This document shows, one piece after another, positions 12,628 to 24,545 of a stretch of 64,000 bases of DNA. Origin of the DNA: Helopsaltes ochotensis (taxonomy: Eukaryota > Chordata > Aves > Passeriformes > Locustellidae); the NCBI GenBank assembly GCA_013400155.1, contig VXBM01001098.1:1-64000 (forward strand). Reading direction: 5' to 3'. Positions within the stretch are counted from its first letter, which is position 1, and each line of letters opens with the position of its first letter. The notes below the pieces were generated by a model that saw nothing but the letters and a program-made list of their open reading frames with translations, was not told the origin of the DNA and made no database searches. Made by a program: the position numbers and the translations under genes.

Positions 12628-12915
12628 GTTCATAGAATCATGGAACATCCTGAGCTGGAAGGGATTCACAGGGATCACTGATCCAGCCCCTGTTCCTGCC
12701 CAGACACCCCAACAACCCCACCCTGGGCATCCCCGGAGCACTGTCCAAGCTCTCCCGGAGCTCTGGCAGCCTCGGGGCCGTGCCCATTCCCTGGGGAGCC
12801 TGGGCAGTGCCAGCACCCTCTGGGGGAAGAGCCTTTCCCTGAGCCTGACCCAGCTCCAGCTGTTCCCTGGGGTCCTGTCCCCGGCCACAGAGCTGTTTAT
12901 GAGACACCGCAGCTG
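12628..12915 (-). mobile_element. CR1 LINE fragment (partly in duplication copy A)
   Basis: CATAGAATCATGGAACATCC, GAGCTGGAAGGGATTCACAG, then CCCCACCCTGGGCATCCC. A second, gap-truncated version is at 14366-14485. Confidence 0.85.
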
Positions 12916-13694
12916 CTAGAAGAGAATTATCTGTGCAAGGTCATTAAGCCTTCAATAGGGGACCATTAATCATCATTAATTATTTCCTCACCAGCACTGA
13001 ACAAGTTCTATATGGTGGAAATCATCCCTTCTGGTTTTTTTTTTTTTTCAGATAATTTTTCATGGAATACCAGCACCAGATGAGCGATCCAGGTACTCAA
13101 AGCTGTGTATGCTCCATGCTGCTCCAAATCCTATCAGCCCAGATTCCCAGACAGAACCATCCAGCACTTAAAGGAAAATATCCAGGCTGGTTTAGCTGGA
13201 AAGAGCTAACTGGTTTCATTCAGAGCTGCTCAAAAGATGAGCTCCTGTCATGGACACACAACTGGTTAAATTCCCACCCTCTCTCAGTATTTTGCTTTCT
13301 TCTAAATTCACAAAGCTTCATCTGGCTCGATTACTAAAAGCATAAATATAAAATGTGTTGTTTTTGTTCTCAGCTCTGTAGGGTTTTTTTAAGTCTTTTA
13401 AAACTGAGATTGTTGCCTCCTGGGTGAGCTCAAACCCCTTTATTCATGGTTTTAGGAAAGATGGGAACATTAAAAAGTTTTCTGAAATTTACTCTGTTCT
13501 GTCAGTCAAAAAAATAAAGTTATCAGTGGGCTTTTCCAGAGCATTCCAGCTTTCCAACTGGCATGGGGAAATACAACCCCACAACATCCCAGAGCCAGCA
13601 GATGGGAGCTTGACAGGTGGAGAGTCAGGAAAATTGTTGGCTTTCCACATAAATAAATGGCTGAAGGAAGAAATGAATGTGAAAACATGCCATG

Positions 13695-13935
13695 TCATAG
13701 AATCATGGAATTTTTAAGGTTGGAAAACACCTCCAAGACCACTCAATCCAACCTTTGATCGTCACGTTTCTCATTAAACCATATTGTGCCATATGCACTC
13801 ATTCCTTGAACCCTTCCAGGGCTGGTGGCCCCACCATTCCCTGGGCAGCCCCTCTTCCTATGCTCTGCCCACTCTTTCATGAAAAAAAAGTTTCCAAATA
13901 TCCAACCTGGACTCAAGGAAGTGGCTGGAGAGAAA
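13695..13935 (-). mobile_element. CR1 LINE fragment in duplication copy A
   Basis: CATAGAATCATGGAATTTTT, then ACCTCCAAGACCACTCAATCC and GGGCTGGTGGCCCCACCATT. Its twin is at 15274-15515. Confidence 0.87.
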
Positions 13936-13974
13936 CCCCAGGTTGATGTTTGGATGGTGAGAAACAAAGACAAC

Positions 13975-14280
13975 AATTAAAGCAGCACCTCAGCTGCGAC
14001 TGGAGTGTCAGGACACAGGGAATGGGTTCCCAGTGCCAGAGGGCAGGGCTGGATGGGAGATTGGGAATTGTTCCCTGGCAGGGTGGGCAGGGCCTGGCAC
14101 AGGGTGCCCAGAGCAGCTGTGGCTGCCCCTGGATCCCTGGCAGTGCCCAAGGCCAGGTTGGACTTTGGGGCTTGGAGCAGCCTGGGACAGTGGGAGGTGT
14201 CCCTGCCCATGGCTGGGGGGTGGAATGGATGGGATTTAAGGTCCCTCCCAGCCCAAACCATCCTGGGATTCCAGGGTAAG
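13975..14280 (+). mobile_element. CR1 LINE fragment in duplication copy A, next to the gap
   Basis: GGACACAGGGAATGGGTTCC to AAACCATCCTGGGATTCC. It differs from its twin (15553-15862) by several substitutions and lacks the GCAG of GGGCAGGAATTG. Confidence 0.9.
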
Positions 14281-14310
14281 TTCTGCTCATACAACACAGG
14301 ATAAAGCCAC

Positions 14311-14365
14311 NNNNNNNNNNNNNNNNNNNNNNNNNNNNNNNNNNNNNNNNNNNNNNNNNNNNNNN
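14311..14365. other. Assembly gap (55 N)
   Basis: A run of N that separates the two copies of the 1.58-kb direct duplication. Sequence on both edges belongs to the duplicated unit. Confidence 0.99.
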
Positions 14366-14485
14366 GGGGAGCCTGGGCAGTGCCAGCACCCTCTGGGGGA
14401 AGAGCCTTGCCCTGATCTCCAGCCTGACCCAGCTCCAGCTGTTCCCTGGGGTCCTGTCCCCGGCCACAGAGCTGTTTATGAGACA
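14366..14485 (-). mobile_element. CR1 LINE fragment in duplication copy B, gap-truncated
   Basis: GGGGAGCCTGGGCAGTGCC onward, the twin of 12793-12915 with a 6-bp length difference at CCTGATCTCCAGCC. Confidence 0.85.
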
Positions 14486-15273
14486 CCGCAGCTGCTAGAA
14501 GAGAATTATCTGTGCAAGGTCATTAAGCCTTCAATAGGGGACCATTAATCATCATTAATTATTTCCTCACCAGCACTGAACAAGTTCTATATGGTGGAAA
14601 TCATCCCTTCTGGTTTTTTTTTTTTTTCAGATAATTTTTCATGGAATACCAGCACCAGATGAGCGATCCAGGTACTCAAAGCTGTGTATGCTCCATGCTG
14701 CTCCAAATCCTATCAGCCCAGATTCCCAGACAGAACCATCCAGCACTTAAAGGAAAATATCCAGGCTGGTTTAGCTGGAAAGAGCTAACTGGTTTCATTC
14801 AGAGCTGCTCAAAAGATGAGCTCCTGTCATGGACACACAACTGGTTAAATTCCCACCCTCTCTCAGTATTTTGCTTTCTTCTAAATTCACAAAGCTTCAT
14901 CTGGCTCGATTACTAAAAGCATAAATATAAAATGTGTTGTTTTTGTTCTCAGCTCTGTAGGGTTTTTTTAAGTCTTTTAAAACTGAGATTGTTGCCTCCT
15001 GGGTGAGCTCAAACCCCTTTATTCATGGTTTTAGGAAAGATGGGAACATTAAAAAGTTTTCTGAAATTTACTCTGTTCTGTCAGTCAAAAAAATAAAGTT
15101 ATCAGTGGGCTTTTCCAGAGCATTCCAGCTTTCCAACTGGCATGGGGAAATACAACCCCACAACATCCCAGAGCCAGCAGATGGGAGCTTGACAGGTGGA
15201 GAGTCAGGAAAATTGTTGGCTTTCCACATAAATAAATGGCTGAAGGAAGAAATGAATGTGAAAACATGCCATG

Positions 15274-15515
15274 TCATAGAATCATGGAATTTTTAAAGTT
15301 GGAAAACACCTCCAAGACCACTCAATCCAACCTTTGATCGTCACGTTTCTCATTAAACCATATTGTGCCATATGCACTCATTCCTTGAACCCTTCCAGGG
15401 CTGGTGGCCCCACCATTCCCTGGGCAGCCCCTCTTCCTATGCTCTGCCCACTCTTTCATGAAAAAAAGTTTCCAAATATCCAACCTGGACTCAAGGAAGT
15501 GGCTGGAGAGAAACC
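15274..15515 (-). mobile_element. CR1 LINE fragment in duplication copy B
   Basis: Twin of 13695-13935; reads TTTTTAAAGTTGG where copy A has TTTTTAAGGTTGG, and the A run is one base shorter. Confidence 0.87.
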
Positions 15516-15552
15516 CCAGGTTGATGTTTGGATGGTGAGAAACAAAGACAAC

Positions 15553-15862
15553 AATTAAAGCAGCACCTCAGCTGCGACTGGAGTGTCAGGACACAGGGAA
15601 TGGCTTCCCAGTGCCAGAGGGCAGGGCTGGATGGGAGATTGGGCAGGAATTGTTCCCTGGCAGGGTGGGCAGGCCCTGGCACAGGGTGCCCAGAGCAGCT
15701 GGGGCTGCCCCTGGATCCCTGGCAGTGCCCAAGGCCAGGCTGGACTTTGGGGCTTGGAGCAGCCTGGGACAGTGGGAGGTGTCCCTGCCCATGGCAGGGG
15801 GTGGAATGGATGGGATTTAAGGTCCCTCCCAGCCCAAACCATCCTGGGATTCCAGGGTAAGT
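15553..15862 (+). mobile_element. CR1 LINE fragment in duplication copy B
   Basis: Twin of 13975-14280 with the full GGGCAGGAATTGTTCCC wording and a 3' end at CCTGGGATTCC. Confidence 0.9.
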
Positions 15863-17278
15863 TCTGCTCATACAACACAGGATAAAGCCACGACCAAACC
15901 AGAAAAGTCCTGCCTGGCCAAACCCTCTGGTTTATCCACCCTCAGCTTTACATGTTGGTAATGGAGCTGGGGGGGGAAAGAAAAGCAGAATTCCTGTAAC
16001 CCACCCTGGCACATGAGCAGCAGCCACAGGAGCAACGTCTGATCCAGCTCCTCTGGGGTCATCCGTGAGTGAGCCAAGTTTCCCACTGAGTGCCCAGTGA
16101 AGTCCTAAGGCTCCCTAGAGGTGCCCTGCAAGGAGCATGATGCCCTTCCAATAAAAAGCCAATTTCTTTGTTAAAATGGATTTATGAGGTTGGTTTTCAG
16201 CTGGGTCAGATGCCCGTCATATTTTTAATATTGGCAAATTCTCTCTCAATAAAAGCTACGGCTTTTAAGAGTCGCTGCTTTCAATGACACCAGAAATCAA
16301 TTTCACCTTCAGCATTTCACGCCTGGAGACGTGTGTGACTAAAAACAAACAAAATTTGGATCCAAATTAAGGTATTGATGCTGCAGGCACAGGCATTAAA
16401 TGAAGTCAGGCATTCTGCACAAAGCTCAAGGCACTGGAGCTCAGCACTAATGAGATGTTTAAGTCTTGCAGCCGAGTTTAAGGCATTAAACTCCCGTGAA
16501 AGAGGCCTTTTGACATTTGAAGCTCACAGCTTATAAAGTCCTGCAGAGTTCAGGTGCCTCGAGCTGCTGGACAGACTCTGAGTTAATTGTCACCAGTTCT
16601 GAGAGTTCAGTGCCACCCCAGAGCCATCGGCAGCCTCAGCATCACCACAGCTCAGGCTCCTTCCACATCCACCCAGAGATGAGCAAACAGGTGCCAAACA
16701 GCCTGGAAACATGATCGGATTCCAGCTTCAAGTATTTGAACTTCCTTGTTTGCATTCCCCCCTTTCTCTGCTCTTTGGATCAAACCTAAGGACACTCAGG
16801 CTTGGCGGGACCAGCAGAGAGAGCTTGTGAGCTGCTCCCAGGAATGGCCCAAACTTCTCTAATACAGAGGAAGGATGTTTGCTATTCCTGTAATTTGTCC
16901 TGAAGGTAAATATTTTTGACACTTCATTAGGAAGAGATCTATGACATCTCAAGAGTTGCATTATGACTGTCAAAGAAGAGAAAGAGCTGCACTTAATCTT
17001 AATATTCCAGCAGCATATCTGCCTTTTGTTCTGTGCAAGAAATACAGATGTCTCCTAAATCCTGCTGTGATTGAGGGCTGATAAATATGGATGATCTCAG
17101 GAATTACCAGGCCCGATTCCAGCATTCTGAGTGTAGGTGTGCCCACACAAGGGGAGTTGGGTCAGCACGGCTGCTGCTGCCTCCAGCCCTTTCCCATCCC
17201 CTCCCACGGAGCAGGACGAAGCAAAATCCTGCGGTGCTCCCTAATCCCAGCAAAAATAGCACTGGGAATATTTTTACT

Positions 17279-17470
17279 CAGAGGGTGGGCAGGCCCTGAC
17301 ACAGACTTCCCAGAGAAGTTATGGATCCCTGGCAGTGCCCAAGGCCAGGCTGGACTTTGGGGCTTGGAGCAGCCTGGGACAGTGGGAGGTGTCCCTGCCC
17401 ATGGCAGAGGGTGGCACTGGATGGGCTTTGAGGTCCCTTCCGACCCAAACCCTTCTGTTCTCTCAGTGAT
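17279..17470 (+). mobile_element. CR1 LINE 3' fragment
   Basis: GAGGGTGGGCAGGCCCTGAC through GGGACAGTGGGAGGTGTCCC to CCCAAACCCTTCTGTTCTC. A 20-base block (the CAGCTGTGGCTGCCCC part) is missing. Confidence 0.9.
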
Positions 17471-18452
17471 CAACCCCTTCTCTTTCTCTCCTTTGTAAGG
17501 AGGCCCAAACCCCGCCGCCTTTAAAGCATAAATTAATTAATCTCTGGCTCCACGTGGAGCTGCCCAAGCACAGCTGAATGACAGGACACCCAGGGAGGCT
17601 GATAAACCCCACTCGCTGTGACAGCAGCCCTCTGACCGCACCACCAAAACCCACCAGTGGCAAGTTTGGGATGAGCATAAAAACCACCAGAGACTCAGTA
17701 ACACCAGTAACCCCTGAAGCTGCTGCATAACCACTGATGATCACAGTTTTTAGCATTATCAGCCTGAGCGAAATCCTGATTTGCCGCTCAGAGTGAAATG
17801 AAGTTGTTCATTTGAAATGTTTCCCACCTCGCTCACAGGGTCACCCTTAACCACAAACACGAGGCTGCTAACGGGGCATGGAAAAGGGCAGGATTGGGAT
17901 TGGGCTGCTCAGGGGGTTTTTGCCTCTTCCTAGCAGATGGCAGCTTCAATGTTCCCAATTAGTGGCTGGCACATAAAGCAGCTTTTAGAACCAGACTGTT
18001 TTTCCCGGTAAGAATTTCCAGACTGTTGCAGATTTCCAGTTCTGGCGGCACAGCTGCCACTGGCCTCTTTTGGGGAGGTTTCACCGGGTGTTCCACAGAC
18101 ACCTAAGCCTGGAAATTTGGGGTAGCCATTGCAATTTTCCTTTATTTCCTGTATTTCTGCACAGATCGTGCTCTTTTACACCCTCATCTGCCTCAAGCCC
18201 TTTGGAACTCCCACCTCTCACCTTGGTTTGCCACTGGCTGCCTCAGGAATTTGCATTCTTTTGATACAATTTTTTTTTTTAATTGAATAAAAAAAAATTG
18301 ATTTTTAAAAAATGTATATTCATATTGATTAGATTCATATTACATTTATATATATATTACATTTATATTTAATATTTAACATAAAATATACTATATATAA
18401 CACATTGATAATATATATTACATTATACTATATTATACTGTTATATTGATAG

Positions 18453-18569
18453 ATATTATATTATATTATATTATATTATATTATATTATATTATATTATA
18501 TTATATTATATTATATTATATTATATTACATTACATTATATTACATTATATTACATTATATTATATTAA
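18453..18569. repeat. (ATTAT)n pentanucleotide array in an AT-rich block
   Basis: About 20 tandem ATTAT units with a few ATTAC variants toward the right end, inside an AT-only stretch from about 18265 to 18620 that also includes TATATA-type runs. Confidence 0.9.
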
Positions 18570-21394
18570 TGGTTATCTATGTATATTCATTAATATTCAA
18601 GTTTATATTCATATTGCTTTAAATTTATATACCACTGCATCACTGATATTGATCACTGCCCAGTCCATTCCCAGTATCCCCAGTGTCAGGAATTTTCTGA
18701 GAAACACAGGTGGGGAGAAATAAGGTGAATGGGAATTGCTCACTTTGCCCTGCAGTGGTGGCCAAAACCTCCCAGGGGCAGAAGGAAACTGGAATTCCTT
18801 TTGACAGGCTGTCTCATGGGAAAAGGTGTTGAGTAACAGGGGTTCCCAAAGTCAGGTTTTGAAACAAATAATTGGAAAAATGGGTTTTATTGTCATTTTT
18901 CTTCAAGTTAGTGATTGATAGAATAACTTTGTGAGTGTGTGGGAGGAAGTAAAGGCCACACACATGGGTTTCCTCCATGGGATGGGAATGATCCAGGCAC
19001 ACTCCCCACTCCCAGCCGCTGTAGGAGCCTTTACTCAGGAAGGCACATGCAGGACCAACAGTCTTCAAAATACCCCCAAACACAAAGTAACTGAAATAAT
19101 CTTCAATTACATGGGGAAAAAAATTCCTGAAGGGTAGGGAATTCTCTGATTGCTGCCAGAGTAAAGGGATCTTAGAGTAAAAAGTTCAGGAAGCCAACAT
19201 AAAGGCAGGAATATGATTTTTGGAGGAAAAAAAAATGCTTGGCATTCCTGTAATATCTGTCTTAGCAGGACACATAGCTTTTTTGGGGAGCCAGATGTTC
19301 CAGCAGCTGGAGGCTGCGCTGTTGTCACTGCAGTGAGCTTTCAGAGGAGATCTTTACTCACTACCAAGCATCTTTTCCCCCTATGCTGGGATCCATAAAT
19401 CACATTGTAAGGAAGAAAAGGTCGTGACTGGCAAAGCAGTTCAGTTTTGTGCATGCGTTGTGCAACAGCCAAAGGAGGGAGGAGCCTGAAAGCTGTCCTG
19501 GGTGCCCAAGGTGGAATCTCTGGAATTCCAGAACTTGCCACTCTAAAGATTCCCTTGCCATCCCCAGGAAAAAAATCAAAAGAAATTTAAAAGTTATAGG
19601 CATAGATAGAAAAATAATGGATAACAGATCTGGCAAAAAAGGTAGTTCTGGTATTTTCCCCCTATCCATAGCCAGAAATTTTAACTTTTCCTTTTATCCT
19701 TTGTTTTAGCTCATTATGGGATCCCTAAGATGCTTTTGAGATGAAGAAAAGAGGAATTCCGGCTCCCCCTGTGTGTCCTCAGGGTCAGAACCTGCAGCAT
19801 AAAATGGCTTTGGTTTATTTTGCTCTCCTTTGTTTAGATATTCCAAGGATATTCAGTATTCAGTACAGGATATTCAAAGGGAATAAATGATAAAGTCCCA
19901 TTAAAAAGCTGACCAGAAAGGGGCAAAGAGCACAGGAAAGGGCTGGAATGAAAATATTGTGAGAATCAAAGCATTTCCATCAAATACAGCCAATTCCAGA
20001 GCCTTGGATTCAATGGCATTATTTAGGCAAGATTCCTTCCCTGCAAACATTTTCAGGACAAAAACACCTTCATAAACTGAGCAGGAATTCAGACAATTCT
20101 CTTTCTTCACTAGAATTAGGACCTCTGATATTTTCTCATTTAAATCTGTAATAATTCAATAATTTAATTTAAAAAAGGAAGAAAAAGCAGAGGTTAATAC
20201 TGTTAATATTTAAAAAGCAAGAGCTAATAACATCCCATTATAGTGAGAAGCCAGTTCCTGCTGGTAATTTCCCTAAAGATTCTGTGTTCGTGGGTTTGTT
20301 TCCTGGAGCAGCTTGAAAATATTGTGTTTGGGGATCAAGCAAGCCTGGTTGGAATTCTGAGGGGGAACAACAGGAGTTTCCTGAAAACACCAGTGAAAAG
20401 CAAAATAATTCTTACACAGGGAAACACAAAGCAAAGCTCAAGGCACAGGATTCATGAATTCGAGAGTTTACATGTTACGTCTGGTTTTAATTAGTATATT
20501 CCTAATGAAAAGCACAAAAAGGTCTTTAATTAAGAAAATGGGCTCTCAAATGCTTTGGAGTTTCTGGGCGAAAAAAGGGAATTGCAGAGAAAGGGGACTT
20601 CAAGCAGCAAGGAGAAAATCCTTGCCTAAAAATTGCCATTTTATTCAAATATATCCCTTTTATTTTTTTCTTGGAGCATCAGTACCTCCCAGCTTTCAGA
20701 GGCCACTGCTCTTAATCCAATCAGATCCACAGAGAATAATTCATGTGGTTTATCACTCCCCAAATTAATTCTGATTAAAAATGACTTTTGGAGAATGATT
20801 TGTGGCATTCTGCTGAGCTTAAGCTTCCTTTTTATCTACTTAGAGGAATCTTACTATGGATCTAGAGCAAGGCAGCTCATTATCCTCCTCTAAAAGGCTT
20901 TTATACTCAAATTAATGTATTTAAGAGGATGCTGCTGGCAGCAAACCAAATGACCTTAGAGAGTTGGGAGAAACTCCACAGGATTGGCCTTGGTACATAT
21001 CAACTCTTTGGACGATGAGAGAAATTTTTATCCAACATTTTATTGGTCTATTTGTTTCTAAATTCAATTTGTGTGGAAGATTATGGACTTAGGATTAGTT
21101 TTCTTCTCTCCCTATTTTTTTTTTAAATTTAATTTATTTTTGCTGTTTGATTATTTTTATTATTTGTGAAATTTTGTTCAAGGCAGAGTAGAGCATGAGT
21201 GAAGCAACTGAAGGCAAGCACCTGAATGTTCCGTGGTGTATTCATGATCAGTTGATCCAAAACTGATTCACATCAACTACTCTGTTAATAATTAAAGACT
21301 ACAGTCCTCAATTATCCCCATAAGCTATTAAGTTAAAGAAGAACTAATGGTGGGATTTTTGGGTTGTCTTTGAAAGTTGAAGTTTTGCATCGGG

Positions 21395-21795
21395 TCATTT
21401 GAAATGCTGGGAGAGTTGGGATGAGCCAGCCTGGACGAGAGGAGCCCCGGGAAGACTTTGGAGCCTTTTCCAGGGCCTAAAGGGGCTCCAGGAGGGACTT
21501 TGGGAAAGGGATGGAGGGACAGGACACAGGGAATGGGTTCCCAGTGCCAGAGGGCAGGGCTGGATGGGAGATTGGGCAGGAATTGTTCCCTGGCAGGGTG
21601 GGCAGGCCCTGGCACAGGGTGCCCAGAGCAGCTGGGGCTGCCCCTGGATCCCTGGCAGTGCCCAAGGCCAGGCTGGACTTTGGGGCTTGGAGCAGCCTGG
21701 GACAGTGGGAGGTGTCCCTGCCATGGCAGGGGTGACACTGGATGGGCTTTGAGGTCCCCTCCCACCCAAACCATCCTGGGATTCTCTGATTCCAA
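21395..21795 (+). mobile_element. CR1 LINE copy
   Basis: Runs from about GGGAGAGTTGGGATGAGCC through GGAGGGACAGGACACAGGG to AAACCATCCTGGGATTCTCTG. Close match to the CR1 copies at 15553, 47700 and 56535. Confidence 0.92.
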
Positions 21796-22759
21796 TATCT
21801 CCCATTTGAGGCTCATCAAGGCTGTTGTCAGTGCCAGCAATAATGAGAAGATACTGAGAAAATCTCTTTTCAAAATCACTCAGATGACGTGAAAGAAAGT
21901 GAGCAACGGTTAATGAATGCAGAAGATGAAAGCACATGCATTAAAAACTCCTCCTAAGAACGTGAATTTCCCCCTGGAATCCAAACCTGAATAATTTCTA
22001 CAGTGCAAGCTCTGCGTGTACTTTATTAATGTTCTCCTAAGTTTCAACTTGGAAAGCTGCTCATTTCATTCTACTCCTCACGAAGAGACAGTCACTCGAT
22101 TAATTATTCTCAAACCAGGCTGGAATGGGGATTGTGTTTAACTAACAGAGCAATTACTTTGGCTTTCCAAAGGCCAGGAAAAAAGGTAACGAGCACTGAC
22201 TGTTGCAAATGCTCGGTGCTACAACAATAAATTCCAGCCTGATCCTCTGCAACAAGAGCACGTCTTAATTATTTCCAATTTTACTTTCACTAAACACACA
22301 ATTATGTTTAATGCCATCCACTGATACTAACTCCAGGCTTAGGCCTCGTTCCATTTTGTGCCAGCAAAACCAGGGAGGATTGGAACAGAACAAAAAAAAA
22401 GCTTAAAGATATAAAATTGACATTTTTTGGTCCTCTTTGGTGGACTGATCACCTGTTTTGAGTCAAATGTTTCTAAAGGGCAAAAGGAGATTCACGTTGT
22501 CACCCCCAAATTTCCTTTCACTTTTCTCCACCCATTTCTTATTTCCCTGACGGACACACAAATGCCTGTGTCTAAGAAATCCTCTTGGAAAACCAGGAAG
22601 GATTTCACAGCCTGTTCACGTTTCATGGATGACTCCAAACGTGATTTAACGTTTATGGCTCGTGTTTCATTTGCTTTCAGATGGAACAAAACATTCCTTT
22701 CCCTAAACTGTTTTGCCTTCCAGAATTTTTTACCCAATCCAGTACCTTTGTCCTGTTAT

Positions 22760-23065
22760 CTGCTCTCTACAATTCCCTGGAAGGAGGATGGAGCCAGGTG
22801 GGGAACAGGCAAGGGACAGGAGGAGAGAAAACAGCCTCGAGTTGTTCCAGAGGAGGTTTGGATTGAATAGTGGGAAGAATTTCTTCACAGAAATGGTGGT
22901 TAAGCACTGACTTCCAGTGGTGGAATCACCATCCCTGGAAGTGTCCCAAAATGTGTGGAAGTGGTGCCTGGGGACATTATTGGTGGTGACCACGGTGGTG
23001 CTGGAGGATGGCTGGGCTTGATGGTCTTAAAAGTCTTTTTCAACCTTAATGACTCCATGATTCTT
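22760..23065 (+). mobile_element. CR1 LINE 3' fragment, different subfamily
   Basis: GGGACAGGAGGAGAGAAAAC, GAATTTCTTCACAGAAATGG, CCATCCCTGGAAGTGTCCC and GGGCTTGATGGTCTTAAAAG, ending ATGACTCCATGATTC. More diverged than the common copies. Confidence 0.87.
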
Positions 23066-23217
23066 CAGCAGCTCTAAAGTTCATGGATTTGACACGATTC
23101 TTTGATTTGCCACCATTTTGGGATTCCTAATTTTGATGAAGTTGAAGCTTCCCAATTCCCCACTTCTCTGTCATTTCTGGGCTTATTTTGGGAAGGACTC
23201 TCATGAAACCAACAAAA

Positions 23218-23260
23218 ACCCCCCCAAAAAACCCCCCCAAAACCCCCAAAAACCTAACCA
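23218..23260. repeat. C/A-rich low-complexity tract
   Basis: Alternating runs of C and A (ACCCCCCCAAAAAACCCCCC type). No coding or structural meaning is evident. Confidence 0.7.
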
Positions 23261-23820
23261 CCCAGCTAGGGACAACTTTATAAAGCTTCTGACCATTTTA
23301 TCATTCCTAGTGCTCCAAACACATCCTTTATTTGTTTTATTGAAAACAAAGAGCTTTTACTCTAGGCTATTAATATCTGATGCTAACTGTAGTCTGTATA
23401 TTATATTTCCATTAATTTCCTCTCTCTTAAAAAAAACCAAAACAAAACCTTATGGATGGTTAATGTTACACCCACTTTCCTTCCTGTGCAGACCTGAAAT
23501 TTCTGGATTTCCCCTTTAAAACCTAAACAAGGTGCTGCCAAAAAAGAAAAAACTTTAGGTGAAAACTAGCACTGAAAATAGACCAAATATTTAAATACTA
23601 ACATATCTAAAATGAGAGCTACAATCTGGCATGAGACACAAGCCCCTGAAATTGAGTACAAACAAAGCCTGGGTTTTGACTCAAAATCATTCTTGTGTCA
23701 ATGTCAACCACCAAGCAGCTTTAGAAGATGCAAATTTCAAAATTCCCTGTAAAAATTCAAACCAGTGAGTGCAAATTTCCCCTGTGTAAGTGAAGGTTAT
23801 TAGAGAAACTTCAGCCTTAC

Positions 23821-23948
23821 CTTCACTTTAAGCACAGAAGAAAACATTCTGGCATCTTCAGACACCCCTCCAATGTACATTTTTTTGGTAAACACAGGTG
23901 CGTGGTCATTTTCATCCTTCACCTCAATAAAGACCTTGGCTGTATTAC
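23821..23948 (-). CDS. PCDH15: PCDH15 internal exon, EC10-EC11 linker and start of EC11 (128 bp)
   Basis: Two bases (GT) complete a Ser codon. The translation then reads NTAKVFIEVKDENDHAPVF, KKMYIGGVSEDARMF and SSVLKVK. KDENDHAPVF is a canonical DxND interdomain calcium linker followed by the repeat-opening PVF, so calcium binding resumes at EC10-EC11 after the atypical EC9-EC10 junction. The YIGGVSEDA segment is the first strand pair of EC11 and supplies the base-of-repeat Glu. The acceptor is TCTTTTAG above 23948 and the donor is GTAAGG below 23821. The start is phase 1 and the end phase 0. The 12.2-kb intron that follows is the longest in the window and holds the gap-split duplication. Confidence 0.95.
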
Positions 23949-24087
23949 CTAAAAGAGGGAGGGAAAAGGAAAAGAGAATATTTTACAATAATTTGTAACA
24001 TTTCCTGGCATTTTCATGTATTTACAGCTCAGGGAGATCACGTAAAATGAGTGTAGGGATAATAAACTAAAAATAAATCCCTTAGAC

Positions 24088-24545
24088 ATCATAGAATGCT
24101 AAAATTGGATAATCCTGGAGTAACTGAGGCTGGAAAACCCCTCCCAGCCCGTGGGGTCCCAGCTGTGCCCGGTGCCCACCTTGTCCCCAGCCCAGAGCTC
24201 TGAGTGCCACCTCCAGCCCTTCCTGGGACACCTCCAGCCATGGGCACTGCAAACCTCCCTGGGCAGCCCCTGCCAAGGCCTGAGCACCCTTTCCATGCAG
24301 AAATTCCTGCTGCTGCCCAGCCTGAGCCTCCCCTGGCCCAGCCTGAGGCCCTTTCCCCTTGTCCTGTCCCTGTTCCCTGGAGCAGAGCCCGACCCCCCCT
24401 GGCTGTCCCCTCCTGGCAGGGAGCTGTGCAGAGCCACAAGGTCCCCCCTGAGCCTCCTTTTCTCCAGGCTGAGCCCCTTTCCCAGCTCCCTCAGCCGCTC
24501 CTGGGGCTCCAGCTCTGTTCTCTTCCCTAGACATCTTAGTTCTGC
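24088..24545 (-). mobile_element. CR1 LINE copy with the shared 273-bp core
   Basis: CATAGAATGCTAAAATTGG at the 3' end, then a core (24241-24513) identical to segments at 36020-36292 and 45456-45728. The 3' tail (24100-24240) differs from the tails of both others. Confidence 0.9.

Larger units (their letters stand above)
12793..14310. repeat. Direct duplication, copy A (about 1.52 kb seen)
   Basis: This segment recurs at 14366-15891 at an offset of about 1.57-1.58 kb. The 0.8-kb unique core (about 12905-13690) appears identical in the two copies. Differences cluster at the outer parts: a 6-bp length change near 12845, a 1-bp A-run change near 13885, and several substitutions plus a 4-bp length change within the CR1 at 13975-14280. 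The copy stops at the gap. Confidence 0.93.
14366..15891. repeat. Direct duplication, copy B (about 1.53 kb seen)
   Basis: Partner of 12793-14310. It begins directly at the gap and ends where copy A runs into the gap (both share ...ATAAAGCCAC), after which unique sequence follows. A real tandem duplication and a falsely retained second haplotype would both give this picture. Confidence 0.93.
11596..23820 (-). other. PCDH15: PCDH15 intron, 12225 bp as assembled, phase 0
   Basis: The longest intron, containing a 1.58-kb direct duplication with a gap between the copies, an AT-rich block with an (ATTAT)n array, and several CR1 copies. If the duplication is artefactual the true intron is about 1.6 kb shorter. 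Stretches 15900-17270, 17470-18250, 18650-21390, 21800-22750 and 23070-23820 hold no recognisable gene. Confidence 0.85.
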
